A stretch of DNA of 7,227 nt from Methanosarcinales archaeon (GTDB lineage Archaea > Halobacteriota > Syntropharchaeia > Alkanophagales > Methanospirareceae). The notes under the pieces were generated by a model, which did no database searches, was not told where the DNA came from, and was given only the letters and a program-made list of their open reading frames with translations. Location of the stretch: the NCBI GenBank assembly GCA_003661125.1, contig QMVO01000084.1:1-7227 (forward strand). The letters are read 5' to 3'. Of the stretch, positions 1-6,197 are shown piece by piece. The number at the start of each line of letters is the position of its first letter. Within the stretch, counting starts at the first letter, position 1. Position numbers and translations under genes: made by a program.

Positions 1-9
1 ATAACTTCT

Positions 10-138
10 TCATATCTCAATTCCCTTACAAAGCGGGTGCAGTTTCCGTGCATTTATCCATCCCCACATGGAAAATGGATTTTCTATTTTATAACTCTTT
101 TGTTTTGGCACGATATACTTAACCACTTCTTGACTCAT
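10..138 (-). CDS. Possible 42-residue small protein, unrecognised
   Basis: A short open frame of 42 codons starting MSQEVVKYIVPKQKSYK and ending KGIEI. I do not recognise it. What supports it is a TATA-like stretch on the minus strand (about 154-166) whose centre lies roughly 23 bases before the ATG, the spacing expected for an archaeal leaderless transcript; there is no ribosome binding site. The composition (Lys, Ile, Trp, aromatic residues) is protein-like, but 42 codons in AT-rich DNA can arise by chance. It could equally be a remnant of a longer gene continuing beyond the left edge. Confidence 0.22.
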   Translation of the reverse strand: MSQEVVKYIVPKQKSYKIENPFSMWGWINARKLHPLCKGIEI

Positions 139-170
139 GATATATTATAGTGGCGTATAATATAAGGAGC
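139..170. promoter_or_regulatory. AT-rich divergent promoter-like region
   Basis: Two TATA-like stretches, TATATTATAG (141-150) and TATAATATAAG (156-166), lie between the divergent starts at 138 (minus) and 175 (plus). The minus-strand box is well placed for the 42-codon frame. On the plus side the purine run AAGGAG (164-169) is a good ribosome binding site six bases before the ATG at 175. This is inferred from base pattern and spacing only. Confidence 0.3.
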
Positions 171-174
171 TTTG

Positions 175-231
175 CATGAAACTATGGATTAAAATGGTTA
201 AGAACGAAAAAACACCTAATTTTGAAGACTA
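175..231 (+). CDS. 18-codon frame with strong ribosome binding site, possibly a gene-start remnant
   Basis: An ATG preceded by AAGGAG at a six-base spacing opens a frame of only 18 codons, MKLWIKMVKNEKTPNFED, then stops; a second in-frame stop follows three codons later. A good ribosome binding site before such a short frame suggests either a tiny peptide gene or the surviving 5' end of a longer gene whose body has decayed. I do not recognise the peptide. Confidence 0.2.
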
Positions 232-525
232 AATAGGCTAAAAACCATAATGAAAAGTAAAAAATCAATAGGTAACTTTTCCATCCGTTGATATTTAAAA
301 TAAGTCCTATAAATGCTTTTCTAATATGAAGAGTGTTAAATTTGGGTTAGATACTTTGAATATTCCTCTGAAAAACGTTGATATGCCATTTATATATATC
401 CAATTTGGAATGCAATTTGTAGAGATATACCCCAAATCAGGTTCCTTCACATCCATCAATGGCATCCCTATTGATATTATTGTTTTTCTCGTGAAAATCT
501 GTTTAATCAGGGGTTATAAAAGGAG
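232..525. other. AT-rich stretch with no recognisable gene
   Basis: Both strands carry moderate open frames here. On the plus strand a 67-codon frame runs 326-529 (starts MKSVKFGLDT). On the minus strand a frame of about 65 codons runs roughly from 514 down to 318 (contains MPLMDVKEPDLGY and NGISTFFRGIFKV). Neither resembles a family I know, neither has a convincing ribosome binding site, and they overlap each other, so at most one could be real. A small inverted repeat, ATCAAT at 455-460 and ATTGAT at 470-475, is too short to interpret. The region may be intergenic DNA or decayed coding sequence downstream of argD. Confidence 0.4.
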
Positions 526-1719
526 TTAAAAAGGCTCATCCAACTGTAAAATTTCGCGCAAAACCGAAATCACCCTGTCTATCTGCTCTTTACTTATAAC
601 CAAAGGAGGCACCAGTCTTATCACGGTATCGGACGTGCAATTGATCAAAATTCTTCGTTCAAGCGCGCGCTCGACCATCTCACCACAGGGCTTCGTTAAC
701 TCCATCCCTATCATTAGCCCTCTCCCCCTTATTTCCTTCACTATTGGGTTTGAATATATCCCGTCATCGTGAACCTGGACCTTTTCCATGAAATAATTAC
801 CGAGTTCTCTTGACCTCTCCACTAACCTTTCTTCTTCTATCACTTTTATACACGCCAATGCCGCCGCACATGCCAGCGGATTGCCGCCAAAAGTTGAGGC
901 ATGCTCGCTGGTTTGAAATTCTACTCCCTCTTTTGCGAGCATTGCTCCTATTGGGAAACCAGCACCGAGCGCTTTCGCTATCGTCATTATATCTGGCTCT
1001 ACATCCTCATACTCCTTACAAAACCATCTCCCGGTACGACCAAAGCCTGTCTGAATCTCATCTAAGATCAACAAAACACCTTCCTCTTCGCATATCTCTT
1101 TAACCTCTTTCAAATAGCCATTTGATGGAATCATTATCCCTGTTTCGCCCTGAATAGGCTCTAATATAACCGCAGCAGTGTCCTCATCAATTGCTTCTCT
1201 AATTGTCTCTGCATCATTGTATCGCACAAATTTTACTCCATTCAATAGTAAAGGTTCAAATACACTTCTGAATTTCGGTTCAAACGTCACACTCAAAGAA
1301 CCCAAGGTTCGACCGTGAAAACTGCCTTCCGCAGCTATAAATTTATGCTTACCCGTCACCTTGCTTGCCAACTTCAGCGCGGCTTCCACACTCTCTGCAC
1401 CCGAATTACAGAAGAATACCCGGTCCATACCGGTTATTCCCGAAAGTTTCTCTGCAAGTTCCACCTGTGGCTCCGTATAATACAGATTCGAGGTGTGCAT
1501 GAGCTTCTCAGCTTGCTCTTTTATCGCGTTTACCACTATGGGGTGGCAATACCCAACTGCGTTTACTGCAATGCCGCCGACACAATCTATGTACTCTCTT
1601 CCATCAGAATCCTTTACTGTCGCTCCTTTTCCCTCTTTTAGCACTATTCGAGGTCTCTTGTAGGTTTGCATCATGTATCTCTTTTCTTTTTCAAAGACCT
1701 CTTCTGGGGACGAAAACAT
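526..1719 (-). CDS. argD: Acetylornithine aminotransferase (ArgD-type, PLP class III)
   Basis: This cytoplasmic PLP enzyme of arginine synthesis transfers an amino group from glutamate to N-acetylglutamate semialdehyde, giving N-acetylornithine. The 397 residues match the usual family length. Visible hallmarks are the phosphate-binding FCNSGAES (103-110), the cofactor-stacking SFHGRT (133-138), ILEPIQGE (185-192), LDEIQTGFGRTG (219-230) with cofactor-contacting Asp220, the Schiff-base Lys249 in TIAKALGAGFPIGA, and STFGGNP (275-281). The start is fixed by a strong ribosome binding site, AGGTGAT at 1724-1730 on the minus strand. It lies 50 bases downstream of a tRNA-Arg on the same strand and may share its transcript. 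Related class-III enzymes (LysJ, succinylornithine or GABA aminotransferases) overlap in sequence, and archaeal ArgD can also serve lysine synthesis, so exact substrate is inferred; the class assignment is firm. Confidence 0.9.
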   Translation of the reverse strand: MFSSPEEVFEKEKRYMMQTYKRPRIVLKEGKGATVKDSDGREYIDCVGGIAVNAVGYCHPIVVNAIKEQAEKLMHTSNLYYTEPQVELAEKLSGITGMDRVFFCNSGAESVEAALKLASKVTGKHKFIAAEGSFHGRTLGSLSVTFEPKFRSVFEPLLLNGVKFVRYNDAETIREAIDEDTAAVILEPIQGETGIMIPSNGYLKEVKEICEEEGVLLILDEIQTGFGRTGRWFCKEYEDVEPDIMTIAKALGAGFPIGAMLAKEGVEFQTSEHASTFGGNPLACAAALACIKVIEEERLVERSRELGNYFMEKVQVHDDGIYSNPIVKEIRGRGLMIGMELTKPCGEMVERALERRILINCTSDTVIRLVPPLVISKEQIDRVISVLREILQLDEPF

Positions 1720-1723
1720 CTAA

Positions 1724-1730
1724 ATCACCT
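1724..1730 (-). promoter_or_regulatory. Ribosome binding site of argD
   Basis: AGGTGAT (within GAGGTGAT) on the minus strand, about five bases before the ATG at 1719. It is complementary to the archaeal 16S rRNA tail (AUCACCUCC) and picks this ATG over the internal Met codons 16 and 17. Confidence 0.75.
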
Positions 1731-1769
1731 CTTTCATATTGTAAGTAATTAAGGCTATCCAATCTAAAA

Positions 1770-1841
1770 CGGAGTCGCTGGGATTTGAACCCAGGTCATC
1801 AGGTCCGGAACCTGATAGGATGTCCACTACCCTACGACCCC
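1770..1841 (-). tRNA. tRNA-Arg (anticodon CCG)
   Basis: The minus strand folds into a complete cloverleaf with no intron. The acceptor stem GGGGTCG pairs with CGACTCC (one G-T wobble), followed by discriminator G at 1770. The D arm starts GGGTAGTGG. The anticodon stem TCAGG/CCTGA encloses the loop TTCCGGA, giving anticodon CCG at 1806-1808, which reads the Arg codon CGG. The variable loop is TGAC, and the T arm is CTGGG-TTCAAAT-CCCAG. CCA is not encoded, as is common in archaea. A TATA-like TGAATAAAG (minus strand, about 1862-1870) sits some 25 bases upstream and may be its promoter. argD follows 50 bases downstream on the same strand. Confidence 0.95.
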
Positions 1842-1954
1842 CTGGTTAGTACACTGAGTTTCTTTATTCATGTTCATGTAATCAATTTTAGACTAAATAA
1901 TTTTAATTGTTTTATTAAGCATCTTCTACCTACTTAAGACTTATTATCTTCAAT

Positions 1955-1970
1955 AGATAAAAAATATATC
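1955..1970 (+). promoter_or_regulatory. Likely TATA box of metG (leaderless transcript)
   Basis: The A/T run containing AAAAAATATATC ends about 20 bases before the metG ATG, with its centre near 25 bases upstream. There is no ribosome binding site between the two. This fits an archaeal promoter that starts transcription at or right next to the ATG. Inferred from spacing only. Confidence 0.5.
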
Positions 1971-1989
1971 ATAACTGCAACAAGAACAA

Positions 1990-3618
1990 ATGAAAATCCC
2001 AATCGAGAAGCCGGTCCTGGTAACCTCTGCACTGCCTTATGTTAATGGTGAGTGTCATATAGGACACCTCAGGACTTACGTCCCCGCAGATATTTACGTG
2101 AGAATGCTCCGGAAAATGGGCTACGATGTCATTTTTATTAGCGGGTCAGACACGCACGGAACGCCGATTGTACTGAGTGCAGAAGCACAAGGCATCACAC
2201 CTCAGGCGGTTGTGGAGAAATATCATGAGCACTTCAAGCGAATGTTCCGAGCTCTGAACGTCAATTTTGACTTTTATGGACGGACCGATTCAGAAAGCAA
2301 CCATAGAAGGACGGAAGAGATCGTGAAGAAGTTGATAGATAACGGATACGTATATAAGAAAGAAACAAAACAGGCATTTTGCAATACCTGCGGGCGGTTT
2401 CTACCTGACAGATACGTAGAAGGAAAATGCCCTTACTGTGGTGCTATTGCAAGGGGTGATGAATGTGACCAGGGCTGCGGTAAGCATCTTGAGCCTGGAG
2501 AGATAATAGAGCCAAAGTGCAAGATTTGCGGGAGTGGAGCGGACTTCAAGGAGCAGGAACATTTCTTCTTCAAGCTTTCTGCCTTCTCGGATTTCCTTAT
2601 CTCCTACTTAGACAATTTAGGCGGTACTCTGAATGCAAGGAACTATGCAAAGGAGTGGACGATGAAGGAACTGCGCGATTGGTGTGTAACGAGGAATCTG
2701 GAATGGGGCGTGAAATTCCCGGGTAGGGATGACCTGGTCGTTTATGTCTGGGTTGACGCCCCTATTGGGTATATCTCCTTTACCGAAGATTTAATAAACG
2801 AAAAGGGAGAAGATGAGAAGGAATGGCAGAAGTATTGGAAAGAAAGCAGAGCAACCATTGTGCATTTCATCGGCACGGACATCATATATCATCACTGCAT
2901 ATTCTGGCCTGCGATGCTTAAGGGTGCGGGATATTCTCTGCCCGATGCCGTCGTTGCTTCGGGTATGGTAAAAATAGATGGAAAGACGTTCTCAAAGAGC
3001 CGTGGGAACGTGGTCTGGGCGACGGAGTTTTTAGAACGATTCCACCCCGATACGTTAAGATATTATTTAGTTGCACAGTCAAGCCACACGAAGGAGCTGG
3101 ATTTCTCCTGGGACTCCTTTTATACGCGTGTGAACCACGAGTTAGTAGCAATTTTGGGAAACCTTGTTCATCGGGTTCTCTCTTTCGCAAATAAAAATTT
3201 CGGTGTGGTCCCCGATGGCGAGATAGAAGAAGAGGTCTTTGCCCATATAGAGCAAACGAGTGCGGAAGTGATAACCGCGGTGGAGGAATACGAATTCAAA
3301 AAGCTCGTCGATGCGGTGATGATGCTTGCATACTTTGGAAACAGTTTTTTTCAACGAGAAGAGCCCTGGCATTTGATAAAACAGGGCAGGAAAGGTATAG
3401 AACGGTGTGGGGAAATCGTAAAGAACGTACTGCAAATAATAAAAGCGGTTTGTATATTAATGGAGGCGGTGATGCCTGATAAGATGGCTGAGGTGTGGTC
3501 GCAATTGGGCATGGAGAGCGATGTGCATTCTGTGAAGCTTGAGGAGATGATGGTGCCGATAAAGAGTGGACAAACGCTGAAAAAGCCGAAGAAGTTGTTT
3601 GAGAGGATAGAGATATAA
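1990..3618 (+). CDS. metG: Methionyl-tRNA synthetase (MetRS), compact form
   Basis: Cytoplasmic class I synthetase that activates methionine with ATP and charges tRNA-Met. The Rossmann fold opens with PYVNGECHIGH, the HIGH motif being residues 23-26. The connective insertion carries two zinc knuckles: Cys131/134 with Cys147/150, and Cys159/163 with Cys177/180. The methionine-pocket region VYVWVDAPIGY is at 251-261. The KMSKS equivalent is GKTFSKSRGN (331-340), so the first motif position is Thr333. The helical anticodon-binding domain follows from about 375, with EEPWHLIK at 457-464. At 542 residues it lacks the C-terminal tRNA-binding (Trbp111-like) extension of many MetRS; in some archaea this is a separate gene, which is not seen here. 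The start is the first Met after a TATA-like box, with no ribosome binding site. Confidence 0.96.
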   Translation: MKIPIEKPVLVTSALPYVNGECHIGHLRTYVPADIYVRMLRKMGYDVIFISGSDTHGTPIVLSAEAQGITPQAVVEKYHEHFKRMFRALNVNFDFYGRTDSESNHRRTEEIVKKLIDNGYVYKKETKQAFCNTCGRFLPDRYVEGKCPYCGAIARGDECDQGCGKHLEPGEIIEPKCKICGSGADFKEQEHFFFKLSAFSDFLISYLDNLGGTLNARNYAKEWTMKELRDWCVTRNLEWGVKFPGRDDLVVYVWVDAPIGYISFTEDLINEKGEDEKEWQKYWKESRATIVHFIGTDIIYHHCIFWPAMLKGAGYSLPDAVVASGMVKIDGKTFSKSRGNVVWATEFLERFHPDTLRYYLVAQSSHTKELDFSWDSFYTRVNHELVAILGNLVHRVLSFANKNFGVVPDGEIEEEVFAHIEQTSAEVITAVEEYEFKKLVDAVMMLAYFGNSFFQREEPWHLIKQGRKGIERCGEIVKNVLQIIKAVCILMEAVMPDKMAEVWSQLGMESDVHSVKLEEMMVPIKSGQTLKKPKKLFERIEI

Positions 3619-3633
3619 GCGTTATAGGGCGGT

Positions 3634-3652
3634 TTATTATTTATATTATATG
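3634..3652 (+). promoter_or_regulatory. Likely TATA box upstream of the ACT-domain gene
   Basis: The A/T-only run TTATTATTTATATTATAT lies just after metG, about 25-30 bases before an ATG at 3674 that opens a short leader frame. It probably drives the ACT-domain gene and mmp12 together. The same T-rich stretch could also help end the metG transcript. Inferred from base pattern. Confidence 0.45.
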
Positions 3653-3673
3653 TAATAATAGCAACATAAAACT

Positions 3674-3718
3674 ATGGATCCTGTATCGGTCATGCGAGAA
3701 AAGGAAGTTTGTGAATAA
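3674..3718 (+). CDS. Possible 14-codon leader peptide before the ACT-domain gene
   Basis: ATG at 3674 opens the frame MDPVSVMREKEVCE and stops at 3716-3718, two bases before the ATG of the ACT-domain gene. The ATG lies roughly 28 bases after the TATA-like box centre, as for a leaderless message. A purine run, AAAAGGAAG (3700-3708), lies inside the frame and is 12 bases from the next ATG. A ribosome ending here would be well placed to restart on the downstream gene. The frame is short enough to be chance, and no run of one amino acid suggests classic attenuation. Confidence 0.25.
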   Translation: MDPVSVMREKEVCE

Positions 3719-3720
3719 AA

Positions 3721-4212
3721 ATGAAAATATCCATGGACATCGAGCTAAAAGACATTCCGGGTCAGTTAGTCCTTGCATTGAAGCCCGTATCTGACCTTGG
3801 CGGTAACATTCTTAGCGTGCTGCATCAAAGAGATAAAAAGACACCTTCCGGCAGAATACCTGTTCAACTGGTGTTTGAGATAGAGGAAAGGAGATTGGAC
3901 AGACTAATAGCGAGGTTAAAGGAAGGTGGAGTGAAGGTGGTGAGAATAGGGAAAGAGCGCCTGAAGGAATCAATGGTGGTTCTGCTAATTGGGCATATAG
4001 TGCATACAGATATAAGGGAAACGATAGATAGTATAGACAACACAGGCTTTGCAGAGGTGGTGGAGCTTTCTCTTTCTATGCCCGGTGTGGATAAGAAGTC
4101 CTCCGCTTCGGTTACGCTCTCCGCAATAGGTAAAGAAGAACTGAAAGAAGCTTTGAACATTTTAGAGCGAACGGTGAACAAAAAGGGCATCATGGTTATC
4201 TCGTCAATTTAA
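3721..4212 (+). CDS. ACT-domain amino-acid-binding regulatory protein
   Basis: A soluble 163-residue protein. The N-terminal part, MDIELKDIPGQLVLALKPVSDLGGNILSVLHQRDKK (5-40), has the ACT-domain pattern: a first beta strand, the D-x-PGQL turn, then a helix leading to GGNI. ACT domains bind small ligands, often amino acids, and control enzymes allosterically. Residues 84-163 (SMVVLLIGHIVHTDIRETIDSIDN and on) look like a second, more divergent ACT-like unit, suggesting a tandem arrangement. From memory, stand-alone ACT proteins of this size occur beside homoserine dehydrogenase genes in methanogens; no such gene is present here. The start is forced, because an in-frame stop lies at 3712-3714. 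mmp12 follows after 18 bases, so the two probably share a transcript. The ligand and target are unknown. Confidence 0.8.
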   Translation: MKISMDIELKDIPGQLVLALKPVSDLGGNILSVLHQRDKKTPSGRIPVQLVFEIEERRLDRLIARLKEGGVKVVRIGKERLKESMVVLLIGHIVHTDIRETIDSIDNTGFAEVVELSLSMPGVDKKSSASVTLSAIGKEELKEALNILERTVNKKGIMVISSI

Positions 4213-4230
4213 AATTGCCCTTAATAATTT

Positions 4231-5178
4231 ATGTTTGTGGGAATAGACCATGGAACTGTTGGAATACGATTTGCAGGCTTAAAGGAGGAAGAAGGAGGAG
4301 TAACCATTTTTGAACTGTCAAGGAAGAAAGCGGCTGAAATAAACGATGAGGAGATTATAAAAGAAGTAGAAAAGGGGTTGAGGATAGAAAGAGAAGGAAT
4401 AAAATTGATTGCATTGACTTATTCCATGGGCGACGGCTTTTCCTCCATACAAGACATAAAAGAGGTGCGGAATAGAGGGGTAAGAAGTGGAATAGCCGGC
4501 TTATCTGTTGGTGGAGGTACGAAAGTGTTTGATGCGATAAAGAACGCAGGCATTCCCACCATACTGATACCCGGAATACATGCAGGCAGTGAAAAAATAG
4601 ATCAAAGGTTAAAGTTCTTCTCGCATTGTGCAAGTCCTGAAAAGGTGGGCGTTGCATACCACATCTATAAAAAAGGATTTGAGAACTTTATTTTCGCGGA
4701 TATCAGCTCCAATACGGTTACAATGTCCGTAGCAAGAGGAATAATAATAGGGGCAATAGATGCTTGTATCTTCGCCCCGGGCTTATATCAAGGTCCAATT
4801 GACCTTCAGCTATTAAGAGACATCGAAGAAGGGCGAATAAGTGCAAACGATGCTTTCTCAAATGCTGGTGTCTTGCGGAAGAAATGGACAACACACGTAG
4901 GAGATAAGGACTTGGTGATGAACACTCTTTCTTTGTTTGCCGCAATGGAAATTTCAGCGATGCAAGTACTTGTGAATGATTACGGCGTAAATGCTAAGGT
5001 CTTCTTAACGGGCTCTGTGGGCGAAAAAAAGGAAATAAAGCAGAGAATAGAGAAGTTCTTAGACATCGAAACCGAAACAATAACAAGATATAGTGCTGCA
5101 ATAGGATGTGCAGAAATCGCAATGAGCGTTTTTTACGGTGAGAACGACATAATGGGGATAGAAGTGGAACGGAATTAA
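4231..5178 (+). CDS. mmp12: Methanogenesis marker protein 12 (Mmp12), ASKHA-fold putative ATPase
   Basis: Matches the methanogenesis marker 12 family, whose distribution is essentially limited to methanogens and related methane/alkane-oxidising archaea; its biochemical role is not settled to my knowledge. The 315 residues are near the usual family length. The fold resembles the acetate/sugar kinase-Hsp70-actin superfamily: the first phosphate loop is MFVGIDHGTVGIRFAG (1-16), a second beta-hairpin-like segment is FADISSNTVTMSVARG near 155-170, and an adenosine-type segment VFLTGSVGEKKEIKQRIEKF is near 260. GIAGLSVGGGTKVFDAI (about 88-104) is a further glycine-rich conserved stretch. There is no signal peptide or membrane segment. 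It has no clear ribosome binding site and follows the ACT-domain gene after 18 bases. It is the strongest marker for the nature of the host. Confidence 0.88.
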   Translation: MFVGIDHGTVGIRFAGLKEEEGGVTIFELSRKKAAEINDEEIIKEVEKGLRIEREGIKLIALTYSMGDGFSSIQDIKEVRNRGVRSGIAGLSVGGGTKVFDAIKNAGIPTILIPGIHAGSEKIDQRLKFFSHCASPEKVGVAYHIYKKGFENFIFADISSNTVTMSVARGIIIGAIDACIFAPGLYQGPIDLQLLRDIEEGRISANDAFSNAGVLRKKWTTHVGDKDLVMNTLSLFAAMEISAMQVLVNDYGVNAKVFLTGSVGEKKEIKQRIEKFLDIETETITRYSAAIGCAEIAMSVFYGENDIMGIEVERN

Positions 5179-5179
5179 A

Positions 5180-5394
5180 TTATGAATGATTGCTACATAC
5201 ACCATTCAGTTTTATATTTTCCCTGAGATACCTCACCGCATCGGGATTGATGTCAATTGCGGTGATGTGGCTTTGAGGTGCTCGTTTCACGATTTGTATG
5301 GAGAAAGAGCCGACACCTGCGAACATGTCAACACTCTCCGGATTTCTTCACCTCTTCTTTTCTCCGCTTTCGCGCAAGGCAAGTTTTCTTTTTT
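5180..5394 (-). pseudogene. Remnant of a Trm5/TYW2-type tRNA (guanine37-N1) methyltransferase
   Basis: Read on the minus strand, bases 5335 down to 5198 encode SVDMFAGVGSFSIQIVKRAP, then QSHITAIDINPDAVRYLREN, then IKLNGV. This is the S-adenosylmethionine-binding core of archaeal Trm5/TYW2 (pattern V-DMFAGVGPFS, then AIDINPDAV-YL-EN--LN). Homology stops after LNGV and the frame ends at 5180-5182. Upstream, 5336-5390 in another frame reads TCLARKRRKEEVKKSGE, which is the helix expected just before the SAM motif, so a frameshift near 5336 (about two bases lost) separates the two. Only some 60 codons of a protein of about 330 remain, with neither start nor C-terminus. The plus-strand frame over the same bases is a shadow. 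The functional copy must be elsewhere if the enzyme is needed. Confidence 0.8.
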
Positions 5395-5433
5395 CATGCA
5401 TTTATTGCTAACTGATTTTCGATAATAAAGTAA

Positions 5434-6195
5434 ATGGATAATAATTTAGAGAAGCGATTCTGGGAGATAGATTTCCTGCGTGGACTTGCGATAATCATGA
5501 TGATACTGTTCCATTTACTTTATGACCTGACCTATTTCGGTGAATACAATCTTAATGTACATTCTGGGTTCTGGTTATATTTTGGACGAATGACAGCCAC
5601 AATCTTTATTCTTCTGGTGGGTATATCATTAACGCTCAGTTTTTCAAGGGCAGAGAAAAAACAGAATGCGAAAAAAAAGGTGTACCAGAAATATCTCAAA
5701 AGAGGTTTAGAGGTCTTTTCATGGGGATTGATTATTACCTTAACGACCTGGATATTTTTGAGAGCGGGGTTTGTTGTCTTTGGGGTGCTTCATCTTATTG
5801 GAATCTCGATTATTCTGGCATATCCATTTTTAAAACTCCGTTTCTGGAATCTGTTGATCGGTATTGTTTTCATATCTCTTGGGATATATTTGAAGAGCTT
5901 TACTTTTGGTTTTCCATGGTTAATGTGGTTAGGACTAATGCCAGAGCGCTTCTATACCGTTGACTATTTCCCGATATTTCCATGGTTTGGTGTAATTCTA
6001 ATAGGGTTGTTTTTTGGAAATTTATTATATCCCGACTACACACGGAAATTTAACCTTTGTGACTTTTCTAATTTCGCTTTTATACGATTGTTCTGCTTTT
6101 TAGGGCGGCATTCATTACTGATTTATCTGATTCATCAACCAGTATTAATTGCATTACTATACCTTATGGGTATTGTTATGTTTCATGTAAAATAA
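5434..6195 (+). CDS. DUF1624-family (heparan-alpha-glucosaminide N-acetyltransferase-like) membrane protein
   Basis: An integral membrane protein of 253 residues with about seven hydrophobic segments. The N-terminal signature EIDFLRGLAIIMMILFHLLY (11-30) continues DLTYFG and is typical of DUF1624, part of the acyltransferase group that includes the lysosomal HGSNAT enzyme. Arg16 and His27 are the conserved polar positions in the first helix. Others include FGRMTATIFILLVGISL, the FGVLHLIGIS segment, FPIFPWFGVILIGLFFG and the terminal LGRHSLLIYLIHQP motif near the C-terminus. By analogy it could move an acyl group onto a sugar across the membrane, but substrate is unknown. It is more AT-rich than metG. 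A TATA-like CATTTATTG (5398-5406) lies about 30 bases before the ATG and there is no ribosome binding site. It ends two bases before the convergent PafA/Dop-like gene. Confidence 0.85.
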   Translation: MDNNLEKRFWEIDFLRGLAIIMMILFHLLYDLTYFGEYNLNVHSGFWLYFGRMTATIFILLVGISLTLSFSRAEKKQNAKKKVYQKYLKRGLEVFSWGLIITLTTWIFLRAGFVVFGVLHLIGISIILAYPFLKLRFWNLLIGIVFISLGIYLKSFTFGFPWLMWLGLMPERFYTVDYFPIFPWFGVILIGLFFGNLLYPDYTRKFNLCDFSNFAFIRLFCFLGRHSLLIYLIHQPVLIALLYLMGIVMFHVK

Positions 6196-6197
6196 TA

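Noticed and set aside
179..189. Shared string AAACTATGGAT near 180 and near 3669
   Set aside because: Eleven bases occurring twice in AT-rich upstream regions, with different flanks and no shared downstream gene type; treated as coincidence.
455..475. ATCAAT/ATTGAT inverted repeat
   Set aside because: Six-base arms with a nine-base gap in AT-rich DNA are expected by chance.
810..1641. Plus-strand open frames (810-1103 and 1315-1641) across argD
   Set aside because: They are shadows of the conserved argD frame, rich in Leu/Arg/Ser and without ribosome binding sites.
5186..5425. Plus-strand 79-codon open frame
   Set aside because: It is antisense to the Trm5/TYW2 remnant; the minus-strand translation gives an unmistakable SAM-binding motif, while this frame resembles nothing.
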